Assembly (NCBI GenBank): GCA_030063045.1
Contig: JAQSEB010000040.1
Coordinates: forward strand, 372,001-436,000
Direction: 5' to 3'
Length of the DNA stretch: 64,000 nt
From: Pratylenchus scribneri
Lineage: Eukaryota > Nematoda > Chromadorea > Rhabditida > Pratylenchidae
The notes under the pieces: generated by a model
The model's database searches: none
Told to the model about the DNA's origin: nothing
Seen by the model: only the letters and a program-made list of their open reading frames with translations
Shown: in pieces, positions 1 through 12,900 of the stretch
Layout of the letters: the number at the start of each line of letters is the position of its first letter
Numbering within the stretch: position 1 is the stretch's first letter
Program-made: the position numbers and the translations under genes

Positions 1-3000
1 ATTTTGATCACCCAATTTTGCACCTTCACAATCCTGATGCCTTCCGGCACATATTCTGGCCGTTTTGCCAATGCCGTATCGACATAGATGCAACGTTGGC
101 CGTCGCTGAGCAATTGCTTGAACAATGCCATGCTTTGTCCAATGTGGGCCTGCTGCCCTTCTTCCGTGATTTCTTGGGCCGAATTGTCAAATAGAACATA
201 TTGACATTTTTTGTTATCGTCGTCATTTGTACCCAAATTGGTGCCCCTAGCCAACACTTCAGTCAAATCAGCATTTTTGCGACCAATATATGGCACGCCT
301 GTTAGCAAAATGGTATAAATATTATTAAAAAGAATAGATAATAAAATAATATATATAAAAATTATTACTTTATTTTTTAAGTTAAAGTTAAATATTTCTT
401 AAATATTTATATATTTTCGTATTGTAAATTGATAGGAAGAAAATGATTTATCTCAAAATTTTTTTTAATTAATTAATTTTATTTTTAAATATTTAATATT
501 ATTTTTATTTATTAATTTGCAATATTCAGTCCATATGAGTTGAAATATATATTGAAAAAGAAATATATGCTAATTATTATTTTTTTATTTATTTTAATAA
601 TCTTTGGGACAAGTTAGGTTTAGTTCCTTTTTAAAATTTTTTTTCAATGTTAATATATTTTCATTTTAATGCTCTTTAAAATTATTTTTAAAAATATTTT
701 TTTTTGTCAAAATTTTTGCAAAAATCAAAGAGAAGAACAAAGAATTTAAAAAAAAGGACCTAAACCTGATAATATATATCGACTTTTTATTCTATTCTAT
801 ACCTAAACTGCGCAACCATGCCGCTGTTTGACATTTTTCTCTGACTTTTTGCAGCAATGTTTCTCCACCACCACTTTCTCCAAGATATTCAAAAAATTGT
901 ATGGCCTCGTTCAACTGTTTGACCACCTCTTGACTCCAATCGTGTACAGCATCAACATTGTCGGTATTGCCATCAGCAGCGACAGACGAGATCCATCGAT
1001 TCTGATAATCCATCTGCTGCTGATGTTTTGGTGGCAACGACTGCTGAAGAAGTGCTCGCTGACATGCATTCAATGCATTATGCCGTCGCATTGGCAATTC
1101 TTCAACCATTCTGACAAATTCGCCGTACAATTCTTCGCTACAATGTTTAATAGGATTTTAATATTTAATTTTAATAGTGTCTATAATTGATGTAAATTCA
1201 CTTTTTAAAAACGAAATCACTCAATGATGAATGCCTTCATACATTTTATAAATATCTAATTCATTTTTAAAGCATAAATTCCCCATTTTTTAGGTCAAAG
1301 TTCGTAAAAAGGAAAAAAAAACGACCACCTTAAAGAATAGTGGAATTCATTGACCAAATGTTCCAATTGATTTAAGGCCAATTGGTTTGTGTGGAAAATC
1401 TGCTTAATTTGGCCAATTTGATGCACAGTTTGCTGGTTAACCGCAGCCGGACACCGATTTGTTGGTGTCAAATATTTGGGTCGCACAATGGCATCAAGCG
1501 GGGTGAACACATAATGAAGAGGGTGGCCTAATGCAATTGGACTTTTGTCGACCTTTTTGATCAATTCCGGCAATTTGTTGATTAGCCGTAGTGCATCCAG
1601 GAAGGAGGAGCATTTGCCATCACCGTGTTCTACATCAAACATGGGATCAGCGAATATTTGAACTTTGACCGCCTCATTCCATTTTCTGATGTCACTAGGC
1701 ATGAAATTATTGCGCAGTTTATTGTTGACAATCTAAAATGAATTGCAATAAGCCAAAAATGGATTGCAACATATCTTATAGCCGATTTTGATTTCTACGA
1801 ACCAATGGAAATACCATATTGCCTCTTTTAAATCCCCTCTTTCTATTAATTCCTTCTGGTCTTGACTTTTAAGAGCCATAGCTTCTGGCACTGTGAACTT
1901 TAAAAAAAATTTTTATTGCATTTTCTTAGTTCACTAAAGCTTTATAAAATCTGCTAAAATTTATTTAAAAAAAATATCAAGAAGTTAGGCACCAAATTTT
2001 CCCAATTTTTGAGGAGTTGAAAAATAATTCCCCATGGGGTTTTAAATGAGGTACTACTATACGGTAGCATAGTCACAGACATTTTGCAAATTGTGATCAA
2101 TGGCCATAGCTCAGCTCTACCTCTTAGGCATCATAGAGCTGTGATTTTTGACTCTAAACCCTAATCCTAGCCTAGCCCTAACCATAGAACCCATGCTGGC
2201 TTTAAACTCTAATCCTATTCTTACTTTAATTAAACCGGTTTAAAAACACGAAAGCATCCTAGAGCTATGATTTTTTGCTCTAAATCCTAATCCTAGCCTA
2301 GCCTTAATCATAGAACCCATGATGGCCTTAAACCATAATCCTAATGCTACCCTAGTTAAACCGGTTTAAAAACCGAAATTTCAATTGGCCATAAGTTAGG
2401 TTCAAATTGGTCAAATCAATTTAAAATTGAAATTTTATCAATAAAATCGACCATGACGAATCCATTAAGTCATAGCTCATAGATTAAGCTAACTAGAACT
2501 TATCCAAATCAAAATCAGCTGAAAAATCAAATTCAGCTACACATACACATATATAATAACTTTTTAATATAATAATTTGCTAATATTTGAAATAAATAAT
2601 ATATAAATAAATTTTATGAGTCAATAAGTTTATAATTTATAAATAAATTCGCACCTTTTTTATTTCATCAATATCCAATTTTGGGTCTTCTGTCGAGAAC
2701 ACCATGACCCGCGCAGCGCCATAACAAATTGATGTGAGCACATGCGATGCATTCATTGGCAAATCACCAGTGGCACAACTTTTGGCCAAATGATTGCATA
2801 AATCCGCATCGGACATTGTTTGCGTCTTGATTTTGAATGAATTGAATTCTAATTATTTTGGTCCACCAAAATTGCTTTGAACCTTTGTTGAAGCAATTTC
2901 GAGAAAGGTGAAGCATTTTCGATTTTTAATGTCCACTTCATTGTTGGTCAAACTATTGGAATGCTTTAGCACCTCCGCAAAACCACTCAATGGACACATT

Positions 3001-3951
3001 TCCGCAAGAATACGTGCCTAAATCCAATTAATTAACATTTAATCTCTGATATACAGGGTGTCTCAAAAGTTCTGTTATTCAGAAATTTCTTTATAAAATT
3101 TAACCGTAACTCTCGGAAATTTTCATTTGAAAATAGCAACACAACTTTTGAGCCACCCTTTAATGTAAGCTATTCTATTTAGAGTCAAAATTAATTTAAT
3201 GTGTATATGTTACGGGCAAAAAATGGAAATCGGGCAAAAATTATTGAATGCGAATTTTTAATGTTTACATGAATTGAACTGTGAAAAATGGTTATGCTTA
3301 ACTATGCCAATTTATATACCGTAAATATTCTATTAGAAGCCCATGGGCTTATAAATTTCGTAGGCCTTCCGAGGGGAGATTTTTCTGAAATTTTTGAGAC
3401 AATAAATGCGTATTTCGGCTTAATTTCACCTCTAAATTGGTTATTTTTGACATAAATTTTTCGAAGTGTGGGCTCATAATAGAGACTGGGCTTCTATTAG
3501 AATATTTTTAATTTTAAAATAAAAATAGAAAAGAAAAAAATGGATGGACCTTATATTCAATGTTGACATTGAGAAGTGCAAAATAGTCGTCATCAGTGCC
3601 AAAATTATAGCAAGGCCGTTGGAATTCTGCATTCTTGAATTGACCTTTGAATTCGTCGTACATTGGAGCACTTTCAATAAAAGCTTCATTGCGACAATCA
3701 TAGAATTGTCCCAATTGTTGATGGGAAGCCGTGTTCACAACCAGGCGAACCAATTTTTCCGTGTCCAAACTATTTGGAAAATGGGGTATTTGCAGGTAAA
3801 CCTTATGAAATGCTGTCTCATTTTTTAAAAAATTTTTTAAGTCTTTAAGTGGGTCGAGGGTGTATAGCACAAATTTGACATTCATTTCGGCATATCCTGC
3901 CAAAGCGGAATTGAATGGTACAATTTTTGTAAGATCAAAATTTTTCATCAA
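1..3951 (-). CDS. Stonustoxin-like MACPF/thioredoxin-domain protein, 3' end beyond the window
   Basis: Seven exons, all frame-consistent, can be placed on the minus strand: 3951-3550, 3017-2883, 2825-2655, 1897-1799, 1732-1329, 1144-806 and 301-1, after which the gene leaves the window. Every junction is GT-AG. Exon 1 carries LGQFYDCRNEAFIESAPMYD, and exon 3 carries SHVLTSICYGAARVMVF. Exons 4-6 are helical and include a segment with FADPMFD, LPELIKKV and YVFTPLDAI, and the last exon has a thioredoxin-like stretch beginning LGVPYIGRK. This order (perforin-like part, helical part, thioredoxin-like part) matches the stonustoxin/neoverrucotoxin-like family, which is found in many animals and fungi and is not itself evidence of toxicity. 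The start is uncertain: residues upstream of about 3935 lie in sequence resembling a repeat found again at 52,372-53,020. Family call by eye; moderately sure. No lesion was seen. Confidence 0.62.
2131..2380. repeat. Two-copy tandem duplication (~120 bp unit) in intron of the stonustoxin-like gene
   Basis: Two adjacent, imperfect copies share the landmarks 'cctaatcctagcctagcc', 'catagaacccatg' and the palindromic core 'taaaccggtttaaaaac' at their right ends. The first copy runs about 2135-2261 and the second about 2262-2380. The pair lies within the 757-nt intron between exons at 2655 and 1897, the longest intron of that gene, so it probably accounts for part of the intron's length. There is no coding potential. 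Confidence 0.7.
3054..3160. mobile_element. 107-bp mariner-type MITE with TA target duplication
   Basis: The left end reads CAGGGTGTCTCAAAAGTT and the right end AACTTTTGAGCCACCCTT, which are near-perfect inverted repeats of about 18 bp. A TA dinucleotide flanks each side (3052-3053 and 3161-3162). TIRs of the CAGGGTG...CAAAAGT type with TA duplications are characteristic of Tc1/mariner-derived non-autonomous elements. It lies in an intron of the stonustoxin-like gene. Confidence 0.75.
3322..3510. mobile_element. 189-bp terminal-inverted-repeat element (MITE-like)
   Basis: Left end TAAATATTCTATTAGAAGCC is repeated in inverse orientation at the right end (3487-3510, GGGCTTCTATTAGAATATTT), with one or two mismatches. 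The element lies in the same intron as the mariner-type MITE. Its left terminal sequence, including 'agcccatgggc', recurs in diverged form at 4150-4262. No transposase is encoded. Confidence 0.6.
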
Positions 3952-4149
3952 AAATGTCTTTGGTCCCCCCTTTACATTTGCAGATGGTAAGATATGGCAA
4001 AAAGGAAATCAGATTCGGATTCTCTATCATCGAAAATCCTTAAATATCAATTTTCAGCGAAAAATAAAGAATTCAATTTTTTCAAAAATTGGGAAATAAA
4101 CTCCACTATTACCTTTTAAATTTTGATATTTTTTGGCATCAAAAATAAA

Positions 4150-4262
4150 AGTAGAGTAAATCCTCTATTTGCAGCCCATGGGCATATAAATTTCAGAGGC
4201 TCTAGGGTGGGCTTCAAATGGAGGGTGGGCATCAAATAAAGGGTATACTTTAAATAATACGG
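4150..4262. repeat. Diverged relative of the 3322-3510 element
   Basis: The block contains 'agcccatgggcatataaatttc', trimmed here to the shared core agcccatgggc..tataaatttc, which matches 3339-3358, followed by GGGCTTCAAATGG and GGGCATCAAATAA units and ending in 'aatacggtata', the inverse of 'tataccgta' at 3315-3323. It fills the spacer between the 3' end of the gene at 4400 and the upstream end of the stonustoxin-like gene. Confidence 0.45.
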
Positions 4263-4399
4263 TATAATTCAAAAATAGAATAGAATCATTTAAATTATTC
4301 TCACTCAGTCAGAACTTGAAAATTTTTTTTTTGAATAAATGAAAGATGATAAATATTTTCGTTAAAATTTAAAAAAATCCCATCCCCAAAAATTATTTA

Positions 4400-5595
4400 T
4401 CACATTTGACGCGATGGCAACAGGAATTGATTTGGCTGTTGTGGCTGTTGACATGCGGCAAACGCATTGATTTGCTGCTCCATTTGAAGCGTTGTGAACG
4501 GATTAACATTGTTGTTTCCAATGTTACTGTTGCTGTTGTTTGCCTCAAATTCCCAGGCGAGTGTGTCGCTCAGCTGCTGATATTCATCATTCGTGCCAAT
4601 TGCTGCGCCAATGGTTGGTGCTGGACTGCTGCTGTTGTTGGTGAACATTTGTCCACTGGCCGGTGGCCCAACATTTATTTCCATTTCATCATTATTGCCA
4701 CCATCACCCTCCATTCGTGAAAGCAAATCGAATTCACTGTCGCAACCATCATTTTGCATTGCTGAATTGAGCCTGCTGGCCGATTGCATGCGACGTTGTT
4801 GTTGCTGACGGGAATTGGTGATGGATAAAGAAGCAAGCGATCCTGCGAGGCCATTGCTCCGCTGAAAAAGAGAAATTTTCGATTAATCGTTATTGTATTA
4901 ATTTTCTCATTTTTTTTTTTACTTTTATATATCTCTATTTCAAATATTCTCATATATAGTATAACTTAAAATTAAACAAGACTGTGCTGGCAGACACTTT
5001 TATTTGCTAATATTGCTTTTGTTTAAAAATATCGTCAAAAAATTTCTAAAATTGCGACCCAAATTGGGTACTTCTTCACTTATATACTTTTTAATTTCAT
5101 AATACTGTAATTTTTTTCTAAATGTCACCAGCAAAAATTTTTTTACCAATTCTTACTCATCAGCTCGCCGTGAATAATCGATTAGTATATAAATCATATG
5201 CCAATGCCAACTCAAGTAACCCACTTATTAAAGTGGCCCCAAAATTTATCATTCACTTATTTTGTAAGATTAAAAATGTTTACATGTTTCCGATTAATCT
5301 GCAATTCAACGCGATAATGGCCTTCATTGACCAGCGGTGTTCCGGCATCAACATCGATGAACTCGTTACATTCCGGATCCAAATATTCGGGATCGCCAAA
5401 ATCGAACTGTTCAGCATTTTCTGCCATTGCCACCACCTGCTTCCGAGCCTTGGTCCAATCAAGCAAATATTGGACATTGAATTTTGCATGGTCCTCCTCT
5501 TCATCTGCGATGAATTCAAATTTGAATTTCCGCTCAGCTAATTCGCCCTTTTCGCCCTTCCATTGCATATGAATAATGGCCCAATTGTTAGCCAT
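4400..5595 (-). CDS. Unrecognised protein with acidic N-terminal half and Asn/Gln-rich C-terminus, 2 exons
   Basis: Two exons, 5595-5284 and 4861-4400, join in phase 0 through a 422-nt intron with donor CAT|gtaaac and acceptor tttttcag|CGG. The product is about 258 residues. The N-terminal half starts MANNWAIIHMQWKGEKGEL and is rich in Phe, Lys and acidic residues (EFIADEEEDHAKF, QFDFGDPEYLDPECNEFIDV). The C-terminal half is low-complexity with NSRQQQRRM, NNSNSNIGNNN and CQQPQQPNQF. There is no signal peptide or membrane segment. I do not recognise a domain. The start was chosen as the first ATG of the only open frame. Asn/Gln-rich tails of this kind are common in nuclear regulators, but that is only a hint. 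It is transcribed away from the galectin gene at 6970. Confidence 0.6.
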
Positions 5596-6969
5596 AATTA
5601 ACAGCTAACTTTGCCAATAATAATATCAAATAATTGGCTATAGAAAGCTGAAAAATATAGAATATATTTATTACACATAATACTAAGTTATTATAACCAA
5701 TGACACTTAACATTTTTCATTTGTTCTTTTTTAAATGATTTTGTATTAATTGCTTCAATTTTGGTTAGTAGAATAGATGAACAAAATCATACTATAAATA
5801 GCCGATTTTATTTGATGGAATAATTATGAAGTAGAAAATCTTAAACAGTAATAAAATATTTTCCACATTCTTTAATTTTTTTTTCGTTAAATAGTCCCAG
5901 TCTGGGAGTGGCATCATAATTTGACCTACTTTTTTCAAATAAAAAATGAGATTCTTTGATAGGCTACTTATTGCCTCATTATTCACAATTTCTTATTCAT
6001 GAAAAAAATGTGTGTTCTTTGGAAAATGGAACTTAGACATAAAATATGAATGGGCAGTATTATGCTGACCATTGACCAATATTTTTAGTTTTCTGGGAGG
6101 TAGAATGAATGAATAAATAAAAAAAATTATTGGTAGTCTTTCTAATAAAAATTAATTTAGCCTCTAGGAAAATTTTGGTGATTGGTGATGAATCTTAAGT
6201 GGGGAAAAATAATCGGGGTCAAGTCTCAAATGTAAATTTGAAATTCATCTTCATCTAATAATGTTAATGTTGATGATTTAGGAATATACAAAATTGGGAA
6301 GTGGATTCCTATTTAGTAACATGATTATTTTTTAAAAGTTTAATATATTTATATGAAAGAGAATTGATTGGAAGGAATGAATTTAGTATCAAAATCTAAA
6401 TAAAAATTCAAGATTTAATATTTGATGTTTTAAATTGTCTTTTTTCTATTCAATTAAAAACCACATTATTTTATTTTATTTTTTTTTTTGGCTTTTACAA
6501 ATTTTCAATTATCAATTTAATTCTATAAAGCTGGAAGAGAATTAAATAAAACTATATTTAAAAAATTTGCCAGTAATTTATTGTTTGATTTTAATTTTAT
6601 TGACATCTACATTCATGAATTATTTTCTTATTTTTTGTTTAATTACCAATTTTCTTATAAAAATTCATTTATTCCACATAATAGTAAATTATACCATTTT
6701 TTCTGTTAGAAATTTTTTCTATTAAAATGAAATCAAAATCGTATCAATATTTTTTCTCGTACCTCTCACATTTCCATTTACGGTGATTCATCATATTCAT
6801 CCATTTATTTTTTATTCATTCATTTATTTTATTTATTTTTTTTAATAAGCAGTTAAATCATCGAAATTTCAATCATTAATTTTACTAAAAATTTATAATT
6901 TTAATTATAATATATACTAATTATATTTTAATCGCCCATTTAAATAAAAATAAAAAATTTTAAGCAAAA
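5596..6969. promoter_or_regulatory. Divergent intergenic region between the 4400-5595 gene and the galectin-repeat gene
   Basis: This very AT-rich spacer separates two divergent start codons and should hold both promoters. I see no convincing ORF. Just before the galectin start, 'aattttaag|CAAAAATG' provides a possible spliced-leader acceptor (AG at 6964). The block around 6750-6795 (ctctcacatttcc, cggtgattc) resembles sequence just beyond the gene's 3' end at about 13412-13445. Confidence 0.4.
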
Positions 6970-9900
6970 ATGATCGGGAATAAGTTTAATGTTATTTTGC
7001 TTTTCTTCATTTTAGCCATTTTTAATCTGACAGACCAAATGTAATGAAAAAATTAATTAATAAATTAATTGAAAATTATAGCATTGAATTGACTGACGAA
7101 AATGGAAATGGAAAATTTATTTCACCAGCATTTTTTGCCCCAAAACAGTGCTATGGCGCATTGGGCGAATCCGCATCTGGCTCATATCGCATTCAATTCC
7201 GTGTGATCGGCAAAGGACATTGCCAGTTTGCATTTTGGACCATATTTTTTGTTAATTAATTTTTAAGATTTCTCCTTTGCTATCCAAGCCAATTGGATCC
7301 GAATGCGTTGGCAAATGGATTGGAGCCCGAAATTGGATATTATTTACCAAATAATCTGGAAACGGTGGGTCAAAAATATTTTATTTATTTATTCCCTTCA
7401 TTCAAAAGTTTGTCTAAAAAAAGGTAATGAAAATTTTAATATAGAAAATTTTTTAAATTTTATTTTAATTTATTTTCAAGAATCCATGGATCAAGCAATG
7501 CCCAATTAATGATGATGAACGTGACCAATGGCACGGAATTTACGTTGATGTCGATGGCAATATTATCAATTTGACATTGTCATTTCATGATCAAAGGTTC
7601 TGACTTTATATTTTAATAATTTTTTTATACTTTTTGATTTAATTTTAATAAGCTTTCCAATCAGCGCACGTAATTTCTTCCTTGAATTGGCCAATCCATC
7701 AGATTCTTCATTGACCACAAAATTACACATTTACAATTCGGATTCAAAACTTTATGAGAATAAAGAATTTGATGAATATGAATATATTCATCAAAAATTT
7801 CTTGGCAATCAACACAGAGGTGCACTCCTTGCTGATTTTGTCGGACTTTGGACACTTGCGTTGGACATGTTGCCTTCGGATTTGCATCAAAATAGATTGA
7901 AAATATTCACATTGGCAAGTAAGAATAATCCTCATCCGGGTTAACATGATACATGCGATGTCGATTCTGGAAAATTGGTTGAAGACGATTGCAATATTCA
8001 GGCTTGGGTGAGCATAATTTTGTTTTTTCCTTTTTTATTGAATTTAAGGAAAATCAGACAAAAACACATTTTATTGGTCCAAGATACATTTAATTAAAGA
8101 AAATTAAAATTAATTTCGTTAATAAAAATAAATTTTATTATGCAAAAAATTTCATTAGTCGAAAACACATTTTATTAGACAAAACAAATTTTATTGGGCA
8201 AAATACATTTATAGGCAAAAGACTAGTCGAAAACACATTTTATTATCGAAAACACATTTGATTTGGCAAAACACATTTCACTAGGCAAAAACACATTTTA
8301 TTAGGCAAAATACATTTTATTAGGCAAAAACACATTTAATAAAAAAATTAGAATTAGGCAAAAATACAATTTTAAGAGATCAGAATTAGTCAAAAACACA
8401 TTTTAGAAATCAGAATTAATCAAAAACACATTTAACGAAAAATCAGAATTATTAAAAAACACATTTTAAGGAAAAAAGATTAATAAAAACACATTTCAAG
8501 AAATCATAATTAATCGAAAACACATTTTAAAGAAATCAGAATAAAGCAAAAACACATTTTAAAGAAATCAGAATAAGGCAAAAACACATTCGTAAAAATT
8601 AGAATAGAAAAAACACATTTAAAGGAATAAAATTGACAAAAATAAATTTTGACGAAATTAAAATAATTTTCAATTAATTAGATATAAGAAAATATTTCTT
8701 CTAAAATCATAATTAGATAAATTATATTTCTTTTTTTTTATTTCAGTTTCTTGAACCTTCTGACAGTATAATTCCCGATCAAATTGATGAAAATGTCAAC
8801 AATAATTCGTGCATTATGGATAAGAAATTGCCTTTCATCGATGAAAGTTTTTTGGAAAATCCATTGAAAATTGGTGATATAATACACATAACGGGTCGAA
8901 TGATTGCAGATTTTAATGGGTATTTCATCATTCATCTATTGCACAATTGGACCGAGCCCGATTCGATTAGTAAATTTAAATAAAACAATTTTTATATTAA
9001 TTAAAATTTTTAGTGGGTGAAACAATTTTAACAATAAAGATTCGGCGGAATTATATTAATTTTGAAAGCAGATATGTAAGTGTTTTTATTTATTTTTTAA
9101 AGGTATTTATTTGTACTAGATTATTCATAACAAAATTTAGAATTATTCAAACAAAAGTTGAAAATAAAAATTTTCCATTACTACAAAACCTTTGTTAAGC
9201 ATTTTTTCAAATTTTTTGAAATAATTTTTTAATTGCCTATTGTTATATTTAATAATTTTTGGTTAAAAAATATTCAATTTTGATAAACATGTTCATTTTT
9301 GCGAAAATAATTATTTTTTAGAATTTTACTGAGCACAAACCACCCAGCCCTGATACAATTTCGAATATATTTGGACAAAGTCTTGATAAAGACATTGATA
9401 AAAAATTCTCACTGAACATTGATGCTGATCCAAATGGAAATTACATTATAGTTTTGAATTGCAAAAATGAAAAGGCATTTACATTTACTCAAGCAATTAA
9501 TAATCCATTGAAATTTAGTTCGACTAATTATATTCGGGTAATATTGAAAATATTATAAAAAATATATTTTTATTTGAAATATTTTTACACAGATTGAAGT
9601 TGATAATGGAGGGGAATTATATTGTTATGAAATAATTCGAAAGGTCTGCCTAGAAATTTTTTTGAATAATTTTCCATCTCACAATTTTAGCAATCTACGA
9701 TTGTTACACCGTCACTAGTCACGGATCAATCGTATTCCTTGAAATTGGAATACTCTGATGAAAAGCCTACAGTTATAATTGCCAAATTGAAATTGCCCGA
9801 AAATGCCAAGAAATTTGATATTAACTTGGTCAAGCATAATGGTACACAAAATAAGGGCGAAATTGTTGTACATTTTCATGCCAATTTGATTGAAAATTTA

Positions 9901-12900
9901 TATGAATTGGGAAGATGCCATGCAGATTGTCAGGTAAAATGAAAAGCATTTAAGAATAAAGTTAGATTGTAATTTGAGAATTTAATATATTAAAAAAAAT
10001 TAAACATGACAAAATGCAATAGATTGAAATTTTTATTTTAAAATTGGCTCTTTTGGGCAAAATCATTCTTTTCCAATATTTAAAATAGCTAATTTTTTAA
10101 AAATTTAACATTCAGTAAAAATTTTTGTACAAAAGAAAAAATGGGAAAGCCATTATTATATTCTAATTATAACTTCTTTTGGAAGAAAAATTTAATCTAA
10201 AAATTATCATTAAATTTATTCAAATTTTTTTTTTAAGAAATGGACGGACAATATAACCATTTATGAATCCGATATTGCTTTGGCAACAAATGACCAGCAA
10301 TTTTTGTTTCGTTTTGTGCAAATAAATGGCAATGATATAATTTACATCGACAATGATGAAATTGGCCAATTGAAAACGATGGGCAAACCAAATTATATTC
10401 AAGTAAAAATAATAAATTTATTTTATGAATATTCCCTATGATCTATTTTTATTTTTTTCAGTTTAAAGGCGGCCTTCTTCTATTGAATTTGACTATGGAA
10501 ACTATACCTATTTGGAAAGAATATCCGCTGAAAAATGCATTCAATCCATTCAATCAAATTCTTTTCCTCATGAAATTTGATACCAACAGAGGATTCCAAA
10601 TTTATTTCCGATGTTTTGATGAACAAAAATGTGAAAAATGTAAATTGAAAAATCAATTTTTGTTCTAAATATAATTCTTTCTAGCTCTGAATATTTCAAT
10701 GGAATGTTTCATTACCAAGAACAAATTGAAATTGCTTTACAATGTTCAATTTTAAATTCAAATAATTTTATTATTCTTTTTAAGAATGAATCGCTTTCAA
10801 ATGAAATTGAAATACCCGAAAATGGGACATTACATTTGAATATTTATGCAAATCAATTTGAATACCAAATTACTTTAAATAATGAACTCATTTTAATGGC
10901 AAATTATTGGCAATTCCCAACACCAGACAAATTTGATACAATCATCACTGAGGGACTGGTGTTTTTGCCAGAGGGAAAACGACGAAAACAATGGAAACAA
11001 GTATGATTTAATATATAAATATAAAAAATTAAATTTTCAGTTAAAATCGGATATTGCCATGCCATTCAGTTATCGACTGGATAAACCACTGGAAATTAGC
11101 AGTTCAATTAGAATTAAAATAGATTTCCGAGACAACTTAAAAATGGCAATCTATTTCCAAAATGGTGCTCCCAAGTTTAACAAGCATTGTAAGTTTATTA
11201 TTTATTATTTTTATTTTTAAGATTTAAAACAAATTAAATAAATGTAATTTTAATTTATAATATTTTAGTTGGTAAAAATGTTCTCTGGTTGAATTTGTAT
11301 GCTTCTAGAGCTGATTTTTCATTAAATGTTTTTTATGGAATAAACAAGGTAATATATGGAAATTAAAAATAAAAATGAAAAAAAATTTAAGGATTCGAAT
11401 TTTGCAAAGTTCAAAGATGAACCATTTGAAAAATATCAATTTCGGGACACACTGGAATTTGAAATAATTGTCCATGAAGAATTTTATTTAATTAAGACGG
11501 ATGGAAAGACTCGATTCAAAATTGATCATATTGAGCCGATTAATATGGTCGATTTTATTGGAATTGAAGTAAGTAAAATAAGATAAATTGCGAAATATTC
11601 AGATTTTTGGTAATCCAACTCAATAATTCAAGTTAATTATAAGCAGAATACTCAAAAAATTATTTTTTTTATTTTTCGGGTTTTCTTGGAGAATCATAAT
11701 CAATAATCTGCTAATTACCTACTTGAATTTTTTGAAAGAGCTAAAATTATATTTCGTCAAAATTCGAAAGTATGCGTAAAATTTATCAAATTGTTAAATC
11801 AGATTGACACCATTGATTTTATTTTTATTCCAAGAGTAATTTAAACTTTGATTATTAGAAATATCCCATCTTTTTGCTGAAATTGAAACTAATTTCAATG
11901 AATATGAGTATTTTGATTGAAAAATTTTCGCTTATTGTTTTTTTTTTTCATACGAAATTCAAATTTCCTTTAATCAAAAGAAATTGATAATTTTTAAATT
12001 TTAAGAAATAATTCAAAAACAAAAATATTTCCTCTGATTAAAATATGACCCAATTACCACAATATTTTTATTCACTATTCATTCCTATTATAACTCTTCA
12101 ATAATCAAACTAATTTTCAGAATAGAGAAGATAATACGGAGACACAAAGTAAAATAATCGAAGCAAAAATCACATGGCCTTCTGATAATTCGTCGAAATG
12201 GCTGACTACCCCTGTGAAAAAACAATTTGAAGTGAATGGACCGTTGGGCATGCCATTGTATGAACCCTTAATCATGCAATTGAATCGACCATTGCGCATC
12301 AATGATGCCATTATGTTCAAGGGAAAATTGCATAACGGTCTTAAAGAATTCAGAGAATTTTCCATTGAATTATTGCGGGACATTCCAACAAGAAGAAGTG
12401 AAATTAATGGGGAAAAATAATTAATTCAACACTCTCATATAATTCAGAACCATTCAAAATTTTGTGGGCTACTTTTGATTTTAATTCCGATGGTTCATTG
12501 ATTATTTTATCCACTGACAAGGTCGATATTTTTTTAATAAAATGCTAAAAATTTATTTTTTGCCTATATTTTATTATTTAAAAAAATATTAATTTTATAT
12601 TTATTTGTTTACAGTTTAATGGCGATACTGTAAAAATTGATCGTGGAACAGAATGGCAAATTGATAATCCGGAAAATGATACGATTGATATGAAAATTCA
12701 TGTGGATGAGAACATTTTTATCGTCCAAATTGACAATACGACAAAGACCATCGAAAATGCTCGAATGTTTTGGGCCGTTGATTATATCAAATTCTATTTT
12801 GTAAGTGATCACTTAAATAATTATATAGCTTTCTCTGCAAAAATTTTTGACAGAACATTTCAATTCATTCATTTAAAATTTTTTTGGTAAAAAATATATC

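Noticed and set aside
5122..5572. Plus-strand ORFs of 139 and 81 codons
   Set aside because: They are shadows of the minus-strand exon 5284-5595, which splices in frame to 4400-4861.
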